64,000 nucleotides of DNA, taken from assembly GCA_004208945.1 (NCBI GenBank), contig SGPE01000029.1, forward strand, positions 248,001 to 312,000, in the 5' to 3' direction. Positions 55,851 to 64,000 of the stretch are shown here, one piece after another; the stretch's first letter is position 1; each line of letters begins with the position of its first letter. Position numbers and translations under genes: made by a program. The notes under the pieces were generated by a model. It saw only the letters and a program-made list of their open reading frames with translations. It was not told the DNA's origin and made no database searches. The stretch comes from Pseudoalteromonas sp. CO133X (lineage in GTDB: Bacteria; Pseudomonadota; Gammaproteobacteria; Enterobacterales; Alteromonadaceae).

Positions 55851-56322
55851 TCGCTATTCCTTGCTAATCGCAATTAGTATCTTCTTTGCACTGGTGATGG
55901 CATTGATGCCATTGCCTATTTCATTTGAACCTTATCGACCTGATTGGGTGTTAATGGTGCTGATGTACTGGTCGCTCGCAGTACCACATCGTCTTAATAT
56001 CGGCACCGCTTGGGTGGTGGGGTTATTAATGGATTTGGCTTCGGGCTCACCACTTGGTGTGAACTCATTAACTTACTCTGTGTGTATTTTTATCACGGCA
56101 AGTAATTTTCAAAAAATTAGAAACTTTTCTCTATGGCAGCAGAGCATATTAGTGGCTCTGTTTTTAACGCTTTACCACCTTATGCAATTTTGGCTTAATC
56201 ATTTCTTGATGGGGGTTTATTTCAGCCCGCATTACTTATGGCCAGTGCTAACCGGCATGCTTTGTTGGTGGTGGATTTTCTTAATATTGCGTAAATACCG
56301 CCGTCATTTCAGGATTAGATAA
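55843..56322 (+). CDS. mreD: Rod-shape-determining protein MreD
   Basis: A 159-residue integral membrane protein with about five helices (LLIAISIFFALVMALMPLPI, PDWVLMVLMYWSLAVPHR, VVGLLMDLASGSPLGVNSL). It is the third part of the MreBCD rod complex, in the usual order. The stop shares one base with the maf start, so the cluster is translationally coupled. Confidence 0.96.
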   Translation: MNSRYSLLIAISIFFALVMALMPLPISFEPYRPDWVLMVLMYWSLAVPHRLNIGTAWVVGLLMDLASGSPLGVNSLTYSVCIFITASNFQKIRNFSLWQQSILVALFLTLYHLMQFWLNHFLMGVYFSPHYLWPVLTGMLCWWWIFLILRKYRRHFRIR

Positions 56323-56891
56323 TGCAAACCGCAATTTATTTGGCGTCTGCATCACCGCGTCGAAAAGAGTTGCTCAGCCAACTTGGTATCGAGTTTTCTC
56401 AATTTAGCGTTGATGCAGATGAAAGCCAATTCCCAAACGAGTCTCCTCGTGATTATGTTGAGCGTTTAGCGAGACTCAAAGCACAATCTGGTGTCGCAAT
56501 GGGTTACACAGACCGCCCTGTGCTTGGCAGCGATACCGTGGTAGTGATTGATGACACCGCACTTGGCAAACCGATTGATAAAGCTGACTTTATCGCAACA
56601 ATGAAGCGCCTATCAGGGCGTACTCATCAAGTGATGACCGCCGTAGCTATTGCTGACAGCCAGCAAGTAAAAAGCTGTCTTGTTGTCACTGATGTGACTT
56701 TTAAACAATTAAGCGATGACGAAATCGATGCATATTGGCACTCACAAGAGCCACAAGATAAAGCCGGTGGTTATGGCATACAAGGTCTAGGCGGGCGATT
56801 TGTGAGTCATATTTCGGGTAGCTATTTTGCGGTTGTCGGCTTACCTTTATATGAGACAGAGCAGTTATTAAACGAATTTTTAAGAGGGTAA
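56322..56891 (+). CDS. maf: Maf-family nucleoside triphosphate pyrophosphatase (YhdE-like)
   Basis: A 189-residue protein: YLASASPRRKELLSQLGIEF (substrate loop), LGSDTVVVIDDTALGKPIDK and DKAGGYGIQGLGGRFVSHIS. The family hydrolyses dTTP and UTP, or modified nucleotides, and limits septum formation when overproduced. It sits between mreD and rng as yhdE does in E. coli, which favours the dTTP/UTP type. Confidence 0.94.
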   Translation: MQTAIYLASASPRRKELLSQLGIEFSQFSVDADESQFPNESPRDYVERLARLKAQSGVAMGYTDRPVLGSDTVVVIDDTALGKPIDKADFIATMKRLSGRTHQVMTAVAIADSQQVKSCLVVTDVTFKQLSDDEIDAYWHSQEPQDKAGGYGIQGLGGRFVSHISGSYFAVVGLPLYETEQLLNEFLRG

Positions 56892-56892
56892 C

Positions 56893-58365
56893 ATGAGCAC
56901 AGAATTACTGATCAACGTTACACCGAGTGAAAGCAGGGTTGCGCTTATTGAAAATGGCGTACTGCAAGAGATCCAATTAGAGCGAATTGGCAACCTTGGG
57001 ATTGTTGGTAATATTTACCTCGGTAAAATTAGCCGTGTATTACCAGGCATGCAAGCCGCATTTGTAGATATTGGCTTAGACAAAGCGGCTTTTTTGCATG
57101 CGTCTGATATTGTTAACAGCGCCTCTATTGTTGAAGGTGTTGATGAGCAACCCATCAAGAAAGTACAAGATATCCGCGAGCTTGTTCGCCAAGGGCAGCA
57201 CATCATGGTACAGGTGGTCAAAGATCCTCTTGGTACAAAAGGGGCGCGTTTAACGACAGATATTACGATTCCATCTCGTTACTTAGTGTTTATGCCTGAT
57301 GCGACACACGTAGGTGTAAGCCAGCGTATTGAAACCGAAGAAGAGCGTTTACGCTTGAAAAAAATTGTTGCTGAATACGGCGATGAAGATGGTAGTTTTA
57401 TTGTTCGTACTGCTGCCGAAGGGGCAAGTGAAGCTGAACTTCGTCACGATGCTGAGTTTCTAAAAAAGCTGTGGCAAAAAATTGTCACTAAGCGCAAAAA
57501 AGTAAGCAAAGAAAGTATTTTGCATGAAGACCTCACACTGGCGTTTCGAACTCTTCGTGATTATGTTGGCGAAGATATGGAGCGAATTCGTGTTGACTCT
57601 AAATTAACGTATCAAGAACTAAAAGAATTTACTGAAGAGTTTGTACCAATTCTATCCGGCGCGCTTGAATATTACCCTGGTGAGCGACCAATCTTCGACT
57701 TATTTGATGTTGAAACCGAAATTCAAAAAGCCCTGCATCGTAAAGTTGAGCTTAAATCGGGCGGTTATTTAATTATTGACCAAACTGAAGCGATGACCAC
57801 CGTTGACGTAAATACCGGCGCGTTTGTAGGCCATCGTAATTTAGAAGAAACTATTTTTAATACTAATATTGAAGCAACATCAGCGATTGCCCGTCAGTTA
57901 CGTTTACGCAACTTAGGCGGCATTATTATTATCGACTTTATCGATATGGTCAGCGACGAGCACAAACGCCGAGTGCTTCATTCACTTGAGTCAGCATTGG
58001 CAAAAGATCGCGCTAAAGCCAACATAAATGGCTTATCTGCACTAGGCTTAGTGGAGATGACTCGAAAGCGTACACGCGAGAGTTTAGAGCATATTTTATG
58101 TGATGTTTGCCCTGCGTGTTCTGGACGAGGCTCACAAAAAACGGTTGAAACAGTCTGCTACGAGATTCTGCGTGAAATTGTTCGTGTTAATCGCGCTTAT
58201 GCTGCTGATAAATTTATGGTGTATGCTGCGCCATCGGTCTCTGAGGCACTTATCAATGATGAGTACCATAACCTTGCTGAACTTGAACTATTTATTGGCA
58301 AGCAAGTCAGTATTCAAACAGAGAGTTTATATAATCAAGAACAGTTTGATGTGGTAATGATGTAA
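56893..58365 (+). CDS. rng: Ribonuclease G
   Basis: A 490-residue endoribonuclease of the RNase E/G family, which processes 16S rRNA 5' ends. An S1-like domain lies at about 35-125 (GNIYLGKISRVLPGMQAAFV). The DNase I-like catalytic part has TVDVNTGAFVG and IIIDFIDMVS with the metal-binding aspartates. The zinc-link cysteines are in CDVCPACSGRG. It is short and lacks the C-terminal scaffold of RNase E, so it is RNase G. AGAGGGT precedes the ATG. It shares one base with yhdP. Confidence 0.97.
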   Translation: MSTELLINVTPSESRVALIENGVLQEIQLERIGNLGIVGNIYLGKISRVLPGMQAAFVDIGLDKAAFLHASDIVNSASIVEGVDEQPIKKVQDIRELVRQGQHIMVQVVKDPLGTKGARLTTDITIPSRYLVFMPDATHVGVSQRIETEEERLRLKKIVAEYGDEDGSFIVRTAAEGASEAELRHDAEFLKKLWQKIVTKRKKVSKESILHEDLTLAFRTLRDYVGEDMERIRVDSKLTYQELKEFTEEFVPILSGALEYYPGERPIFDLFDVETEIQKALHRKVELKSGGYLIIDQTEAMTTVDVNTGAFVGHRNLEETIFNTNIEATSAIARQLRLRNLGGIIIIDFIDMVSDEHKRRVLHSLESALAKDRAKANINGLSALGLVEMTRKRTRESLEHILCDVCPACSGRGSQKTVETVCYEILREIVRVNRAYAADKFMVYAAPSVSEALINDEYHNLAELELFIGKQVSIQTESLYNQEQFDVVMM

Positions 58366-61300
58366 TGAACACAAAGACGGTCTGCTTTTATTGTATACGC
58401 AAGGTATGGCAAGTATTTGCTATTACCCTTGTGTTGCTGGCCGTTATTGTCTCTGTTTTAAAGTATACACTTCCCTATGCCAATGATTATAAAAGCAATA
58501 TTGAAACGTTTTTATACGAGCAATTTGATGTCAACCTATCGATAGGTTCTATCTCTGCGAGCTGGCAAGGAAAGGGGCCTTTATTAGTTTTAGAAGATAT
58601 CTCTTTTGAAGATAACCAAACATCGCCTATCGCTTTAAATATTGATAAGGCGAGCCTTGAAGTTAATCTTTGGGAATCACTTAAAACTCGTCAATTAAAG
58701 TCGAACTACTTTGTCATTAATGGTTTCCATGCCGATGTAGACTTACCTACAATGCTGGAATTAAGCAGTGAACAACAAAGTAATAGCTTTGAGCAAAAAG
58801 AACTTATCGAAAGCTTGTTTTTAGGGAAAACAGGTCACTTTGCTGTGCAAGATAGTAGCCTTAATTTTATGTTAGGTGATGGCAAAGCACGTAAACTCAT
58901 TCTTGAAAACATTGTTTGGCAAAATACACCTGAGCAGCATCAAGGCGCTGGTTCATTAGCTTTACCTGGCATCTCCGTGGGGAGTTTTGATGCGCGAATG
59001 GCATTGAATGGTTCAACACTTGAAACCATGGCGGGTGATATATATGTAGAAGCAGCCAATGTAGATGTGTCTAAATGGCTTGCACAATTTATCAATACCG
59101 ATAAACAGCAATTGCATTCAGATATGAACTTACAAACGTGGGTCAGCCTTGAAAAGGGTTTGATCAGTGATGTGAAAGTGCAATGGCAACCCAGCTTTGT
59201 AAATTGGCAACAAAACCAAGAGTCGCATCAAATCAACCTAAGTAAAGGCGGGTTCCACTTGTTTCCTTGGCAGCAAGGGTGGCGTCTGAAAAGTACCGGC
59301 CTGACCTTTGAAAGTGATTTAAAGCAATGGCCGACACTGCAATTTGAAGCCCAACTTGGTAAGCAAAATAAAATTTGGCTTAAGCAATTTGATTTTGCTT
59401 TATTAGCCAAACTGGCCCAATTAAGTAATTTTGAAGTACTTACTCCATTTCTAGATCGCCAACCAAATGGGCAATTAAGTGATGCGTATGTTGAGTTTGG
59501 GCAAAATGAACAATGGCAACTCTGGTTTAAAGGTGATCAACTAAATTGGTTGTCACTAAACGGCATCCCTGGTGGTCAAGCAATTAGAGTAGATGGTTTC
59601 ATTAACCAGTCAGCTGGTCGCATACAACTTCATGGAGAAAACAACCGCTTATTGACCAACGGCAGCTTTAGCCAAGATATTGCCTATAACCAACTCAATA
59701 TTGAGCTCGATTTACATCATTACACCGACGGCTGGCGAATCAGTAGCGATAATTTATGGCTTGATAACGACGAGGTGACGTTTGCGGCAGAAATGATGTT
59801 AAGTCTAACAGATGAACCTCGCTTAGATTTATATGCTGAAGCGTATGCACCTGATGCCACAGTAGCAGGGCATTACTTTCCTTTGCCTGTAATGAGTGAG
59901 AACTTAGTTAATTATTTAAATGGTGCCATCCAAGGTGGTGAAGTAAATAAAGCGCAAGTGCTCTTCTCAGGGCCTTTTGAAGGTTTTCCGTTTAGGGAGC
60001 AACAAGGTCAATTCGAAGTATTGGCGAACGTCAATAACGCACAATATCAATTTTCACCAAGTTGGCCTGCGGTTGAAGACGCTAACGTGACGCTGCATTT
60101 TGAAAATGAGCGCATGGATATCTACAGTAAGTCGGGCACGCTTGTTAATTTAGAGCTTGGCGACAGCGTACATGTCAGCATTGCTGATTTAATGAATGCC
60201 GAAATGCTTAAGGTTGCCATTAATAAACGCGCTCATGGCGAAAAGTTAACGCCTTTTTTTGCTGCGACGCCACTGGCAAAACCTTTAGCAGATGTTTTTG
60301 AAGTTGTGCAAGCTCAAGGAGAGGCGGCCGCAGAAATTGAGTTATTGGTTAACTTACGCTCAGGGCATGTTGATGCGATAGGTGAAGTAGAGCTTGCAAA
60401 TATTCCGGTTTATCTTGCGCAGCCAGGTATAACCCTTAACCATATGACCGGCATTGTTAAATTTAATAATGACAAAATCGATTTAAATAATGCTAAAGCT
60501 GATTGGATGGGGATGCCGCTAACCGCTAACTTCAGTAGTGAGAATGTTGCTGATAATTATCGTGCAGAAATAGCGATAAAGCTTGCTCTTGAAGCTGAAC
60601 CACTAATTGAACAAGCGCATGGTCTCTTAGCGGGCTATTTAACGGGTCAAAGTGATGTAGATATTAATGTGTTGCTTAACTTCTTGCCAAATGATTTTAA
60701 CTACCGTGCGGACGTAGGTGGTAATTTGGTGGGGCTGAGTAGTCAATTACCTGCTCCCTATAATAAAAATAAGGAGCAAACATGGCCACTTACGGCCGTT
60801 GTACAGGGTGACAGAATTTCAAACTTGATCACTGCAAACGTAAATGAACAGGTTTTCTTTAATGCTATTTTAGATAATGGCGAACAAAAATTTAATAACG
60901 TACATTTAATTTTGGGTGAGCAAGACCTCGGCCTTAATCGTGACGGTTTTGCTGTATCAATTGATTTACCACAGACAGAACTTGCACCTTGGTTTGGTTT
61001 AATTGACCAAATTATTGCGCTCACAAAAGTAAAATCAGACTCACCAAGTGTGATGCCAGCGTTTAATAATGTAACAGGTAAATTTAATAAGCTTGCGTTA
61101 CACAATATCGACTTTAATGATTTTGAATTTCGTTTAGCACCAAAGCAATCTGATTTAGAGTTGAAACTAAATGCCAAAGAGTTACGCGCCGATGCACTTA
61201 TTCCAACCGGTGAAACGCGCAGGCCAATTCAAATTTTTACTGACTACTTACGTATTAATTTTAATGAAGCAGCGCCAGAGCAAAGCAAAGATGTCGGTGA

Positions 61301-62225
61301 ACCAGAAGACTTAAGCTGGTTAACGCGCATTCCTGCTATCGAGTTTAACTGTGAAGATTGTAAAGTCGCAGATTATCAACTTGATAAAGTCAAAAGTAGT
61401 TTAGTCGGTGAGCAAGGCGCACTCTTATTTACCGAAGTGGTCATTGATAAAGGCGATCATGTACTTAGAGGTAAGGGGCAATTTGCCGAAGGCCAAACAC
61501 GTTTTACTGGTAACTTACAAAGTGACGATATTGGTGAGTTATTTGATGAGTTTGATATAACAACCACCGTTAAAGACTCAGACGCTGATATTCAATTTGA
61601 TTTAGCGTGGCAAGGTGCGCCGTATGACTTTGATGTACCAACCCTGATGGGAGAGCTAGATTGGCGCTTAGGTGAAGGCCACCTTGCTGAGATAAGTGAT
61701 GGCGGTGCGCGAGTATTCTCATTGTTAAGCTTAGACTCCTTAGTGCGTAAGCTAAAACTAGATTTCAGAGATGTGTTTTCGAAGGGCTTTTTCTACAATA
61801 GTATGAAAGGGACTATGCAGCTCGATAAAGGCATTGCTTATACGCAAGATACCAAACTTGACGGTGTACCTGCTGACTTGACCATTAAAGGCCATACTAA
61901 CCTAAATACCCTTGAGATAGACTATGATTTGGCAGTCGCACCCCAAGTGACTTCAAGTATTCCTGTTATAGTTGCATGGATGGTTAATCCTGTAAGTGGC
62001 TTAGCGGCACTTGCCATCGATAAGGTTATTCACTCTGCCCGGGTGATCTCAGAAATTAATTTTAAAGTCAGTGGCAGTATGAGCGATCCAGAGGTGACCG
62101 AAGTCGATCGTAAAAGTCGAGAAGTTACTTTACCACAAGCTGCACAGAGCCAACCGCAATCCTCCTCACGGTTAAAATTAAAAGACGCGGCATCATCTGC
62201 GAGTTTACAAACCAATGAAGGCTAA
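58365..62225 (+). CDS. yhdP: YhdP, AsmA-like phospholipid-transport protein
   Basis: A 1286-residue very large envelope protein. One N-terminal TM helix (about 15-37, VFAITLVLLAVIVSVLKYTL) is followed by a long beta-rich periplasmic span with repeated DUF3971/AsmA_2 patterns. The conserved C-terminal part holds GELDWRLGEGHLAEISDGGA, SLLSLDSLVRKLKLDFRDVF, GFFYNSMKGTMQLDKGIAYT and SSIPVIVAWMVNPVSGLAAL. YhdP works with TamB and YdbH to carry phospholipid to the outer membrane. The position after rng is conserved. The Ser/Gln-rich C-terminus overlaps nothing; the nitrilase ATG follows one base after the stop. Confidence 0.95.
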   Translation: MNTKTVCFYCIRKVWQVFAITLVLLAVIVSVLKYTLPYANDYKSNIETFLYEQFDVNLSIGSISASWQGKGPLLVLEDISFEDNQTSPIALNIDKASLEVNLWESLKTRQLKSNYFVINGFHADVDLPTMLELSSEQQSNSFEQKELIESLFLGKTGHFAVQDSSLNFMLGDGKARKLILENIVWQNTPEQHQGAGSLALPGISVGSFDARMALNGSTLETMAGDIYVEAANVDVSKWLAQFINTDKQQLHSDMNLQTWVSLEKGLISDVKVQWQPSFVNWQQNQESHQINLSKGGFHLFPWQQGWRLKSTGLTFESDLKQWPTLQFEAQLGKQNKIWLKQFDFALLAKLAQLSNFEVLTPFLDRQPNGQLSDAYVEFGQNEQWQLWFKGDQLNWLSLNGIPGGQAIRVDGFINQSAGRIQLHGENNRLLTNGSFSQDIAYNQLNIELDLHHYTDGWRISSDNLWLDNDEVTFAAEMMLSLTDEPRLDLYAEAYAPDATVAGHYFPLPVMSENLVNYLNGAIQGGEVNKAQVLFSGPFEGFPFREQQGQFEVLANVNNAQYQFSPSWPAVEDANVTLHFENERMDIYSKSGTLVNLELGDSVHVSIADLMNAEMLKVAINKRAHGEKLTPFFAATPLAKPLADVFEVVQAQGEAAAEIELLVNLRSGHVDAIGEVELANIPVYLAQPGITLNHMTGIVKFNNDKIDLNNAKADWMGMPLTANFSSENVADNYRAEIAIKLALEAEPLIEQAHGLLAGYLTGQSDVDINVLLNFLPNDFNYRADVGGNLVGLSSQLPAPYNKNKEQTWPLTAVVQGDRISNLITANVNEQVFFNAILDNGEQKFNNVHLILGEQDLGLNRDGFAVSIDLPQTELAPWFGLIDQIIALTKVKSDSPSVMPAFNNVTGKFNKLALHNIDFNDFEFRLAPKQSDLELKLNAKELRADALIPTGETRRPIQIFTDYLRINFNEAAPEQSKDVGEPEDLSWLTRIPAIEFNCEDCKVADYQLDKVKSSLVGEQGALLFTEVVIDKGDHVLRGKGQFAEGQTRFTGNLQSDDIGELFDEFDITTTVKDSDADIQFDLAWQGAPYDFDVPTLMGELDWRLGEGHLAEISDGGARVFSLLSLDSLVRKLKLDFRDVFSKGFFYNSMKGTMQLDKGIAYTQDTKLDGVPADLTIKGHTNLNTLEIDYDLAVAPQVTSSIPVIVAWMVNPVSGLAALAIDKVIHSARVISEINFKVSGSMSDPEVTEVDRKSREVTLPQAAQSQPQSSSRLKLKDAASSASLQTNEG

Positions 62226-62226
62226 T

Positions 62227-63045
62227 ATGTCGGGTCAGGTTTTAGCATTACAAATGTGTTCTGGTATCAATGCAGAACAAAATATGGCGTCTTTGAGGCT
62301 GTCATTACAGCAGTTACCTAAAATGCGTCCTTTATTGGTATGCCTACCCGAAGCTTTTTTGATCTTTAGTAAAAGTAGCCAAGCGAGTTATCAATTAGGG
62401 CTTAAAATTGATGATTATAAAGCACAACTTGCAAAGCTGTGTAAGCAACATGATATTTGGCTAGCTGCTGGCACCGTGCCTGTTTCGCAAGATAATGGAA
62501 AATATTTAGCTGCCTCATTTTTATTTAATAGCCAAGGTAATGTAGTCGCGCAGTACAATAAAATTCACCTATTTGATGTCGATGTTGCGGACTCCACCCG
62601 GTGTTATCGTGAGTCAGATGCGACACAAGCGGGTAGCGATATTGTCGTGGTTGACTCACCCTTTGGTAAAATTGGTTTAGCAGTATGTTATGATCTGCGC
62701 TTTAGTGGCTTGTTTAGTGCTATGCAGCGACAGGGGGCTGAGCTAATTTTAGTTCCTAGTGCCTTTACTGTTGTTACCGGTGCTGCTCATTGGCATCACT
62801 TATTAGCTGCCAGAGCAATTGAAACACAGTCTTATGTAGTTGCAGCTGCGCAGTGGGGAGATCATGAAAATGGTCGGCAAACATATGGCCACAGCATTAT
62901 AATTTCGCCATGGGGAGATACGCTCAGTGAGCTTCCAAGTGGCACAGGGTTTATCAGTCATACACTTGATTTAAACCGATTGAATAAGATACGCCAAGAC
63001 ATGCCTGTGCAGTCTCAGCAACGATTTAGAGAGCATTTATTATGA
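62227..63045 (+). CDS. Nitrilase-family carbon-nitrogen hydrolase
   Basis: A 272-residue protein with the Glu-Lys-Cys triad: CLPEAFL (Glu), YNKIHLFDVDV (Lys) and LAVCYDLRFSGLF (Cys). HHLLAARAIETQSYVVAAAQ and TYGHSIIISPWGD are typical of the Nit1-like branch, whose members are deaminated-glutathione amidases. I prefer the ATG at 62227 because AAGG lies five bases upstream; an ATG at 62215 inside yhdP is possible. It is coupled by an ATGA overlap to tldD. Confidence 0.93.
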   Translation: MSGQVLALQMCSGINAEQNMASLRLSLQQLPKMRPLLVCLPEAFLIFSKSSQASYQLGLKIDDYKAQLAKLCKQHDIWLAAGTVPVSQDNGKYLAASFLFNSQGNVVAQYNKIHLFDVDVADSTRCYRESDATQAGSDIVVVDSPFGKIGLAVCYDLRFSGLFSAMQRQGAELILVPSAFTVVTGAAHWHHLLAARAIETQSYVVAAAQWGDHENGRQTYGHSIIISPWGDTLSELPSGTGFISHTLDLNRLNKIRQDMPVQSQQRFREHLL

Positions 63046-64000
63046 ACACGGTTGAACAGCATTTATTACAAGACAGCCAGCTAACACGAGAAGAACTCGA
63101 AAAAACGCTCGCCTTTATTCACCAACATCAAGTGGACTACGCCGACTTGTATTTTCAATCAAGTCATCATGAATCGTGGGTACTTGAAGATGGCCTTGTG
63201 AAAGAGGGGTCATATAACGTTGAACGTGGGGTTGGTGTTCGTGCTGTCAGTGGTGAAAAAACAGGGTTTTCATACTCAGATGCAATTAACTTAGAAGCGT
63301 TAAATAAAGCGGCGACTGCTGCGCGTAGTATTGCAGATGCAGGTGAAAATAAAACAGTTCAAGTATTTAGTGATGTTGCTGCAAAACAACAATATGCACC
63401 GCATCAACCTATTCAAAGCATGAGTGATAGCGATAAAGTAAACTTACTACGTGAGCTTGAAAACTATATTCGTGAATTAGCGCCTGATGCAGAGCAAGTG
63501 ATTAGCTCAATGTCGGCAGTGTATGAAGAAGTACTTATTGCAGCCAGCGATGGCACATTTGCAACCGATATTCGTCCGCTTATTCGTTTAAACTGCTCAG
63601 TATTACTTGAAAAGAACGGCCGCCGTGAACGCGGTGGTGCTGGTGGCGGCGCACGTTTAGATTATGGTTATTTTAAAGAGTTAGTTGACGGTAAGCCTCG
63701 TTGGATGGGATACGCAGAAGAAGCGGTTCGCCAAGCAAAAGTAAACTTAGAAGCAATTGATGCCCCTGCCGGCAGTATGGAAGTCGTATTAGGTGCAGGT
63801 TGGCCTGGGGTATTACTTCATGAAGCCGTAGGTCATGGCCTTGAAGGTGACTTTAACCGCAAAGGCGCATCAGCGTTTAGCGGCAAAGTAGGTGAAAAGG
63901 TAGCATCTGAGCTATGTACCGTAGTGGATGATGGCACCATTGCTGACCGCCGCGGTTCATTGAACGTAGATGACGAAGGGACTCCTGCTGCCTATAACGT
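63042..64000 (+). CDS. tldD: TldD metalloprotease subunit, cut by the window end
   Basis: The first 319 or so residues of about 480. The zinc motif is VLLHEAVGHGLEGD (HExxxH), preceded by GGAGGGARLDYGYF and followed by FNRKGASAFSGKVGEKVAS. The N-terminus MNTVEQHLLQDSQLTREELE and VDYADLYFQSSHHESWVLED fit TldD. With TldE (PmbA) it degrades unfolded peptides such as CcdA and matures microcin B17. The ATG overlaps the nitrilase stop (ATGA). The frame is open to base 64000. Confidence 0.96.
   Translation, partial: MNTVEQHLLQDSQLTREELEKTLAFIHQHQVDYADLYFQSSHHESWVLEDGLVKEGSYNVERGVGVRAVSGEKTGFSYSDAINLEALNKAATAARSIADAGENKTVQVFSDVAAKQQYAPHQPIQSMSDSDKVNLLRELENYIRELAPDAEQVISSMSAVYEEVLIAASDGTFATDIRPLIRLNCSVLLEKNGRRERGGAGGGARLDYGYFKELVDGKPRWMGYAEEAVRQAKVNLEAIDAPAGSMEVVLGAGWPGVLLHEAVGHGLEGDFNRKGASAFSGKVGEKVASELCTVVDDGTIADRRGSLNVDDEGTPAAYN

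Overview
The window is an ordinary, gene-dense stretch of gammaproteobacterial chromosome, AT-rich, very probably from a Pseudoalteromonas or a close Alteromonadales relative. This is inferred from gene order (aroK-aroB-damX-dam...rpe-gph-trpS; ftsN-hslV-hslU; mreBCD-maf-rng-yhdP-nitrilase-tldD; pilMNOPQ), from two chemoreceptors and two c-di-GMP-type proteins in 64 kb, and from protein style. I see no prophage, insertion sequence, CRISPR array, rRNA or tRNA gene.

Layout. 1-2.9 kb: a glyoxalase-like protein, a REP-like repeat, and an envelope-stress-like group (DUF1707/LiaF-like protein, BON-domain protein, Pmp3/YqaE peptide and two related very small ORFs). 2.9-5.8 kb: a Cache-type chemoreceptor and an NAD-dependent epimerase. 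5.8-11.4 kb: a histidine-utilisation locus (hutC, its operator, hutI, a degenerate GGDEF-EAL protein, a HutG-like formimidoylglutamase and rraA). 11.5-15.1 kb: a PAP2 phosphatase translationally coupled to a glycosyltransferase-like protein, then an HBM-type chemoreceptor. 15.2-20.3 kb, minus strand: DUF971, hslU, hslV, ftsN, priA. 20.5-26.8 kb: rpmE, a short malic enzyme, and the methionine locus metJ/metB-metL with met boxes. 26.9-34.3 kb: mrcA (PBP1a) divergent from pilMNOPQ. 34.5-41.5 kb: aroK, aroB, damX, dam, rpe, gph, trpS, with two small genes inserted on the minus strand. 41.6-43.6 kb: small hypothetical genes and a decayed ORF. 43.6-48.7 kb: uvrA divergent from a YajR-like MFS transporter and ssb. 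48.9-53.8 kb: a degenerate EAL protein, a D-cysteine desulfhydrase/ACC deaminase-like enzyme and a PEGA-SUMF1 envelope protein. 53.9-64 kb: mreB, mreC, mreD, maf, rng, yhdP, a nitrilase and tldD (cut by the window end).

Much of the content serves the cell envelope and cell shape (PBP1a, MreBCD, FtsN, DamX, type IV pilus assembly, YhdP). The rest is housekeeping: protein quality control (HslUV), replication and repair (PriA, UvrA, Ssb, Dam), and amino-acid metabolism (histidine breakdown, shikimate, methionine).

I found no clearly new multi-gene system. The parts least explained by known families are the tandem micro-ORFs at 2.48-2.91 kb, a two-peptide minus-strand unit at 41.60-41.81 kb with a start-less ORF beside it, two sequence-degenerate c-di-GMP-domain proteins, and a coiled-coil/PEGA/SUMF1 protein that lacks the catalytic cysteines expected of formylglycine-generating enzymes.
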